10,561 bases of DNA from Pseudomonadota bacterium (lineage in GTDB: Bacteria; Pseudomonadota; Alphaproteobacteria; Sphingomonadales; Sphingomonadaceae), in NCBI GenBank assembly GCA_029781465.1, contig JAKOWQ010000139.1, positions 1 to 10,561 on the forward strand. The letters are read 5' to 3'. Shown piece after piece: positions 5,965 to 10,561 of the stretch. The notes beneath the pieces were generated by a model. That model had not been told where the DNA came from. It made no database searches and was given only the letters and a program-made list of their open reading frames with translations. Within the stretch, counting starts at the first letter, position 1. Each line of letters starts with the position of its first letter. The position numbers were made by a program, and so were the translations under genes.

Positions 5965-6395
5965 CGTTCCGCCAGCTCAGCGAGCAGGTTTTTGCTAGCC
6001 CTCAGATCGGGATCGAGCAGGTACGGGAAGCTGCGCGGCAGGGGATCGCCCTGATCGTCAACAACCGCCCCGAAGACGAGAGCGAGGATCAGACCCCGGG
6101 CGACGCCATCGCCGCCGCAGCGCGCGAGGCGGGCCTTGATTACGTCGCGATCCCTATCACCCATGCGGGCTTTTCGGAAAGCCAGGTGGCCGCGATGCGC
6201 GAAGCGCTGACCCGGGCATCGGGCCCGGTGCTGGCCTATTGCCGTTCGGGTACCCGCTCGACCCTGCTGTGGGCGCTGGCCGAAGCCAGCCGCGGGCAAA
6301 GCCCGCACACGCTGGCCGCCGCCGCCGCGCAGGCCGGTTACGATGTAACTCCGGTGCGTGCCTTGATGGACATGCTGGCGGCGCGGGGGCAATAG
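5961..6395 (+). CDS. DUF442/TIGR01244-type phosphatase-fold or sulfur-transferase protein
   Basis: This 144-residue cytoplasmic protein belongs to the small DUF442 (Blh N-terminal type, TIGR01244) group, which has a tyrosine-phosphatase-like fold. The active-site P-loop is intact: Cys94-RSGT-Arg99, followed by Ser100 (LAYCRSGTRSTLLWAL), fitting C(x)5R. The N-terminal half has the family's IALIVNNRPEDE (29-40), and YVAIPITHAGFSESQV (61-76) precedes the active site. Relatives are described either as phosphatases or as sulfur-handling proteins. In some bacteria the domain is fused to a persulfide-dioxygenase-type hydrolase; here it stands alone. The start ATG overlaps the TerC stop (ATGA), which strongly suggests co-translation with the TerC protein. 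The substrate is unknown. Confidence 0.88.
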   Translation: MTFRQLSEQVFASPQIGIEQVREAARQGIALIVNNRPEDESEDQTPGDAIAAAAREAGLDYVAIPITHAGFSESQVAAMREALTRASGPVLAYCRSGTRSTLLWALAEASRGQSPHTLAAAAAQAGYDVTPVRALMDMLAARGQ

Positions 6396-6401
6396 CGGGC
6401 G

Positions 6402-6803
6402 ATGCTGTTCCAGATTGTCCAGGTTGCCGTCTCGCTCGCCGCGATCCTGCTGGTCGCTTGGCTGGTCGCCCGGCTGGGTCTGGGGGCCGACGTTCGGCTG
6501 GACGGAGAGGATCAGGCCCGCGAACTGGCGCGCGCATCGCTTTGCGGGTTCGAACCGGCAGCTGTCGCGCTCGATCGCGCGGGGATCGCGGCGCTGCTGC
6601 GCGGAACCGACGGCAGGGTGATGCTGCTGCGCCGTCACGGTGCGCAGTTCGCCACGCGTATTCTTGACAGCCACGCCTTCGCCCGGCTCGATCGCAATTT
6701 CCTGACCATCGGCACCGGCGAACCGACCTTCGGCAAGGTCACGCTCGATCTGGGCGATCAGGCCCAGGTCTGGGCCGCCAGCCTGCGCCGGGTGAAAGGC
6801 TGA
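6402..6803 (+). CDS. uncharacterised small membrane-anchored protein
   Basis: I do not recognise a named family. The protein has 133 residues. Residues 4-24 (QIVQVAVSLAAILLVAWLVAR) form one hydrophobic helix, a likely N-terminal membrane anchor. The remainder is soluble and has a regular alternation of strand-like and charged segments: DQARELARASLCGF (37-50), ALLRGTDGRVMLLRRHGAQF (64-83), FLTIGTGEPTFGKVTLDLGD (100-119) and VWAASLRRV (123-131). The single cysteine is Cys48. Codon use and GC content are like its neighbours. It starts six bases after the preceding stop and ends three bases before the next ATG, so it is certainly part of the same operon and is a real gene. It could assist the neighbouring sterol-desaturase-family enzyme or the TerC protein, but nothing in the sequence decides this. 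Confidence 0.8.
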   Translation: MLFQIVQVAVSLAAILLVAWLVARLGLGADVRLDGEDQARELARASLCGFEPAAVALDRAGIAALLRGTDGRVMLLRRHGAQFATRILDSHAFARLDRNFLTIGTGEPTFGKVTLDLGDQAQVWAASLRRVKG

Positions 6804-6806
6804 CCC

Positions 6807-7703
<897 letters not shown>

Positions 7704-7710
7704 CGTGCTC

Positions 7711-8493
7711 CTAATGCCCGCAGGCGAGCGCGGCGACCACGTCCTCCAGCCGCGCCGGATCGCCCAGCGCCAGAACATGGCCCGAGCTTCCGGCGTGGAG
7801 CGGTTCGCCGTTCCAGTCGGCCATCAAGCCGCCCGCGCCCTCAACCACCGGAACCAGCGCCGCATAGTCGTGCAGTTTGAGATTGGCTTCGCAGACCACA
7901 TCGATGAAGCCCGAGGCAAGCATGGCGTAGTTGTAGCAATCGCCGCCCATCACCATGCGCTTGTGATCGGTCCGCGCCGCCAGCGCCATGAAATGTTCGC
8001 CGTCATGGTCATCGAAATAGTGCGGCCCGGTGGTGGCGAGGGCGGCTTCGCCCAGTGCCGCGCAGGCGCGGGTGCGCACCGGCGTGCCGTTGAGCGTGGT
8101 CGGTTGCCCGGTTACCCCCAGCCAGCGCTCGCCCAGCACCGGCTGGTCGATCACCCCCAGCACCGGCCAGCCTTCCACCACCAGCGCGATCAGCGTACCG
8201 AAGATCGGCCGACCGGCGAGGAAGGCGGTGGTCCCGTCGATCGGATCGAGCACCCAGGTCCGCCCCGAGGAACCGTTGCTCGCCCCGAACTCCTCCCCGA
8301 ACACCGCATCCTCGGGCACCTCGGCGGCAAGGATCGCGCGCATCGCCTCTTCGGCGGCGCGGTCCGCCAGGGTCACCGGGGTGCGATCGGCCTTGCGCTC
8401 GCTGGAAAGCGGGGTGCGGAAATGCGGCAGAATTGCCCCCCGCGCCGCATCGGCCAGGCGGTGGGCAAGGGCGATTTCCGCGTCGAGCTTCAT
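7711..8493 (-). CDS. hisN: inositol-monophosphatase-family protein, probable histidinol-phosphatase HisN
   Basis: This is a metal-dependent phosphatase of the inositol monophosphatase fold, cytoplasmic, with 260 residues. Metal ligands are in place: Glu68 in VFGEEFG (64-70), Asp83 and Asp86 in VLDPIDGTTAF (81-91), and Asp209 in KLHDYAALVPVVEGAGG (206-222). The sequence FLAGRPIFGTLIAL (91-104) and the HDYAALVP form of the last motif fit the HisN type of histidinol-phosphatase better than SuhB or CysQ. It would remove phosphate from histidinol phosphate, the penultimate region of histidine synthesis. Substrate assignment is from motif resemblance and is less certain than the fold. The ATG at 8493 shares one base with the prs stop (TGATG), so the two genes are probably coupled; the longer open frame upstream would run through prs. 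Confidence 0.85.
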   Translation of the reverse strand: MKLDAEIALAHRLADAARGAILPHFRTPLSSERKADRTPVTLADRAAEEAMRAILAAEVPEDAVFGEEFGASNGSSGRTWVLDPIDGTTAFLAGRPIFGTLIALVVEGWPVLGVIDQPVLGERWLGVTGQPTTLNGTPVRTRACAALGEAALATTGPHYFDDHDGEHFMALAARTDHKRMVMGGDCYNYAMLASGFIDVVCEANLKLHDYAALVPVVEGAGGLMADWNGEPLHAGSSGHVLALGDPARLEDVVAALACGH

Positions 8494-9431
8494 CAGTCCC
8501 ACAGGCTCGATACCGAGCTTTCCTCGGCAATGCGGTGGATCGCCTCGCCCACCAGCGGGGCGATCGAGAGAACGCGAATCTTGCTGCCCGCAGCCAGCGC
8601 CGCCTCGCTCGGCTGGATCGAATCGGTAATCACCAGTTCCTTGAGCACCGAAGCGTTGACCCGCTCGACCGCCAGGCCCGAGAGCACGCCGTGCGTGAGA
8701 TAGGCGGTCACGCTTTTCGCGCCGGCCTCCATCAGCGCGGCGGCGGCGTTGCAGAGTGTGCCGCCTGAATCGATGATGTCGTCGATCAGGATGCAATCCC
8801 AGCCGCTGACATCGCCGATGATGTTCATCACTTCGGAAACGCCCGGCTTGTCACGGCGCTTGTCGACGATCGAGAGCGGCGCGTTGTCAAGCCGCCGGGC
8901 CAGCGCGCGGGCGCGCACGACCCCGCCGACGTCGGGCGAGACGACCATCAGGTTCTCCCCGCCGGTGCGCTGCAGGATATCGGCCGCCATCACCGGCGCG
9001 GCATAGAGGTTGTCGGTCGGGATATCGAAAAAGCCCTGGATCTGCCCGGCGTGAAGGTCCACCGCCAGCACCCGGTCGGCTCCGGCCTGGGTAATCAGGT
9101 TGGCGACCAGCTTGGCCGAAATCGGCGTGCGCGGCCCCGGCTTGCGATCCTGCCGGGCATAGCCGAAATAGGGCACCACTGCGGTGATCCGCTTGGCCGA
9201 GGCCCGGCGCAGCGCGTCGATGCAGATCAGCAGTTCCATCAGGTTGTCGTTGGCCGGGTAGGAGGTCGACTGGACCACGAACACGTCCTCGCCGCGCACG
9301 TTCTCGTGGATTTCGACGAACACTTCCTCATCGGCAAAGCGCCGTACCGAGGCATCGGTCAGCGGCATTTCGAGATAACCGGCGATGGCGCGCGCCAGCG
9401 GCAGGTTGCTGTTTCCGGCCATGATCTTCAT
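8493..9431 (-). CDS. prs: ribose-phosphate pyrophosphokinase (PRPP synthetase)
   Basis: Prs makes phosphoribosyl pyrophosphate from ribose 5-phosphate and ATP, feeding purine, pyrimidine, NAD, histidine and tryptophan synthesis. The protein has 312 residues, the usual class I bacterial length. Key regions are complete: RFADEEVFVEIHENVRGEDV (31-50), VPYFGYARQDRKPGPRTPIS (86-105, ATP loop), DLHAGQIQGFFDIPTDNL (125-142, the family signature), VVSPDVGGVVRARALA (163-178), and DCILIDDIIDSGGT (212-225, the PRPP-binding loop). The start MKIMAGNSN is preceded by GGGGAAGG nine bases upstream on the minus strand. hisN follows directly and overlaps by one base. Confidence 0.97.
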   Translation of the reverse strand: MKIMAGNSNLPLARAIAGYLEMPLTDASVRRFADEEVFVEIHENVRGEDVFVVQSTSYPANDNLMELLICIDALRRASAKRITAVVPYFGYARQDRKPGPRTPISAKLVANLITQAGADRVLAVDLHAGQIQGFFDIPTDNLYAAPVMAADILQRTGGENLMVVSPDVGGVVRARALARRLDNAPLSIVDKRRDKPGVSEVMNIIGDVSGWDCILIDDIIDSGGTLCNAAAALMEAGAKSVTAYLTHGVLSGLAVERVNASVLKELVITDSIQPSEAALAAGSKIRVLSIAPLVGEAIHRIAEESSVSSLWD

Positions 9432-9536
9432 GCGCTGTGCCCTTCCCCGCGATTCAGCCCGGATCGGGCCTTATCCGACAGTCCCGCGAATGCAACAGGG
9501 GCGCGGCGCGATTTTCCGCATTTGCGCGATCCGCGC
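9432..9536. other. 105-base gap between the YitT-family gene and prs
   Basis: This spacer holds the prs ribosome binding site (9441-9448). It also has a five-base-pair stem GCCCG/CGGGC around 9457-9470 and possibly the prs promoter, which I could not identify with confidence (a TTGCAT-like -35 is not matched by a good -10). No T-tract terminator for the YitT-family gene is visible. Confidence 0.4.
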
Positions 9537-10181
9537 CTACCAGCGCAGCTGCGAATAACCGGTATAGCGTCCCGGACGGTGCCACAGATAGACCACGATC
9601 CCCATCACCAGCGCGCTGAGCGAGGACCATCCCAATTGCGCAGGGGCGAGATAGGCGGCGCTCAGCCCCAGCACTACCACGTCCACCGCCAGCTGGCTGC
9701 GCCCGACCAGCCAGCCGTAGCGCTGGTTGAGCCAGACCGTCAGCACGCCGAAACCGCCCAGTCCGGCGCCGTGCCGCACCAGGGTCAGCACACCCTGGCC
9801 CAGCAGCGCACCCCCGGCGATCGCCGCCACCAGCGGATTGTCGATCCCGATCCGCATGCTCTGCTGCCAGACCAGCGAAAGCGCTGCGATCACCACACTG
9901 GCCAGCACCGTTCGCACCGCGAACAGCGGGCCGATCGCCCGCCAGGCCAGCACCAGAAACGGAATGTTGAGCAGCGCCAGCAGCACCCCGGGGGTCAGCG
10001 GCACGAAATGCGAGACCAGCAGCGCCAGCCCGGCCATGCCGCCGGTTACCAGCCCCGAAGCGCGCAGGATCGCCAGGCCTGTGGCGACGAACACACTGCC
10101 GAAAAACAGCGCGGACGCGTCCTCTAGCAAGCCATGGGGCTGCGGCGCGGGGTCGTTCAGCGGCCGGGAATCAGTGGTCAT
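9537..10181 (-). CDS. YitT-family multipass membrane protein
   Basis: The 214-residue protein is an integral membrane protein of the YitT/DUF161 group, which has no established transport substrate. It has about five or six hydrophobic segments (roughly 26-39, 46-60, 66-81, 89-104, 116-133, 163-181, 186-200). Typical pieces are FFGSVFVATGLAIL (26-39), GLVTGGMAGLALLVS (43-57), NIPFLVLAWRAIGPLFAVRT (72-91) and the Gly-rich GAGLGGFGVLTVWL (138-151). The C-terminal soluble DUF2179 domain found in many relatives is absent, so this is the short membrane-only form. I chose the ATG at 10181; a TTG start at 10217 would add 12 atypical residues. It lies between glpX and prs on the same strand with 42 and 105 bases of spacing. 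Confidence 0.85.
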   Translation of the reverse strand: MTTDSRPLNDPAPQPHGLLEDASALFFGSVFVATGLAILRASGLVTGGMAGLALLVSHFVPLTPGVLLALLNIPFLVLAWRAIGPLFAVRTVLASVVIAALSLVWQQSMRIGIDNPLVAAIAGGALLGQGVLTLVRHGAGLGGFGVLTVWLNQRYGWLVGRSQLAVDVVVLGLSAAYLAPAQLGWSSLSALVMGIVVYLWHRPGRYTGYSQLRW

Positions 10182-10223
10182 GGCAGAGCATTGCCCCGAA
10201 CCGGGCGGTCCTGACAAGCTTGC

Positions 10224-10561
10224 CTACTTGCGATGCTCGCCCCGCACCCAGCGCACTGTGCCCGAGCTGGCGCGCATCACCACGCTGTCGGTGGTCATGA
10301 CATGGCCCTTGAGCCGCTTCACCCCCTTGAGCAGCGACCCATCGGTCACCCCGGTGGCGGCGAAGATGCAATCGCCCTTGGCCAGCTCGTCACGGGTGTA
10401 GATCTTGTTCAGATCCTCGATCCCCCACTTGCGGGCACGCTGGCGCTCGTCCTCGTTGCGGAACACCAGCCGGCCGGTGAACTGCCCGCCAACGCAGCGC
10501 AGCGCCGCCGCTGCCAGCACCCCTTCGGGCGCACCGCCCTGACCGATGTAGAGATCGTTGG
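10224..10561 (-). CDS. glpX: class II fructose-1,6-bisphosphatase GlpX, C-terminal part (cut by window end)
   Basis: GlpX removes the 1-phosphate of fructose 1,6-bisphosphate in gluconeogenesis. It is a lithium-sensitive, metal-dependent enzyme of the inositol-phosphatase superfamily. Only the last 111 residues are present. They begin with NDLYIGQGGAPEGVLAAAAL, which carries the family's GGAPEGV substrate loop, followed by LRCVGGQFTGRLVF, FAATGVTDGSLLKGVKR and the C-terminal VMTTDSVVMRASSGTVRWVR, all typical of GlpX. It ends with a TAG stop at 10226-10224. The N-terminal catalytic Asp/Glu motifs lie outside the window. The 42 bases to the YitT-family gene show no clear terminator. Confidence 0.93.
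   Translation of the reverse strand, partial: NDLYIGQGGAPEGVLAAAALRCVGGQFTGRLVFRNEDERQRARKWGIEDLNKIYTRDELAKGDCIFAATGVTDGSLLKGVKRLKGHVMTTDSVVMRASSGTVRWVRGEHRK

Noticed and set aside
10182..10223. Possible terminator between glpX and the YitT-family gene
   Set aside because: Only a short ACCG/CGGT stem is present, with no T tract, so it does not meet the pattern of an intrinsic terminator.

Overview
The window is high-GC DNA from a chromosome, packed with ordinary single-copy housekeeping genes. Gene content and order point to an alphaproteobacterium, most likely Sphingomonadales and probably an Erythrobacteraceae-like lineage. The clues are an argD-argF-hslO run, a small DUF3617-type secreted protein, a cold-shock protein with two cold-shock domains behind a long glycine-rich N-terminus, and a bacterial class I Prs beside an inositol-monophosphatase-type HisN. 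The lineage is inferred from recognition of protein families; no search was run.

Layout. Positions 1-4911 are all on the minus strand: queC (cut by the window start), a small DUF3617-like exported protein, hslO (Hsp33), argF and argD, then a double cold-shock-domain protein. argD, argF and hslO overlap by 4 bases at each junction and form one tight transcription unit. Between the cold-shock gene and argD (149 bases) lie two strong hairpins, one of which looks like a Rho-independent terminator for the cold-shock gene. A 255-base divergent intergenic region (4912-5166) separates this block from a plus-strand cluster at 5167-7703: a TerC-family membrane protein, a DUF442/TIGR01244-type Cys-phosphatase-fold protein, an unrecognised small membrane-anchored protein, and a sterol-desaturase/fatty-acid-hydroxylase-family membrane protein. 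This cluster converges, with only 7 bases between stop codons, on a second minus-strand block at 7711-10561: hisN and prs (overlapping by 1 base), a YitT-family membrane protein, and the C-terminal part of glpX (cut by the window end).

How the genes work together. argD and argF supply arginine biosynthesis steps, and hslO rides with them as a redox-activated chaperone. prs makes PRPP, the starting material of histidine and nucleotide synthesis, and hisN probably carries out the histidinol-phosphate dephosphorylation step. The plus-strand cluster looks like one operon of membrane or stress-related functions, but its shared purpose cannot be read from the sequence.

I saw no insertion sequence, prophage, CRISPR array, tRNA, rRNA or recognisable defence system. 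The most interesting unexplained items are a near-identical 17-18-base motif in two separate intergenic positions, the hairpin arrangement between the cold-shock gene and argD, the uncharacterised protein at 6402-6803, and a Ser where an Arg is expected in a conserved QueC motif.
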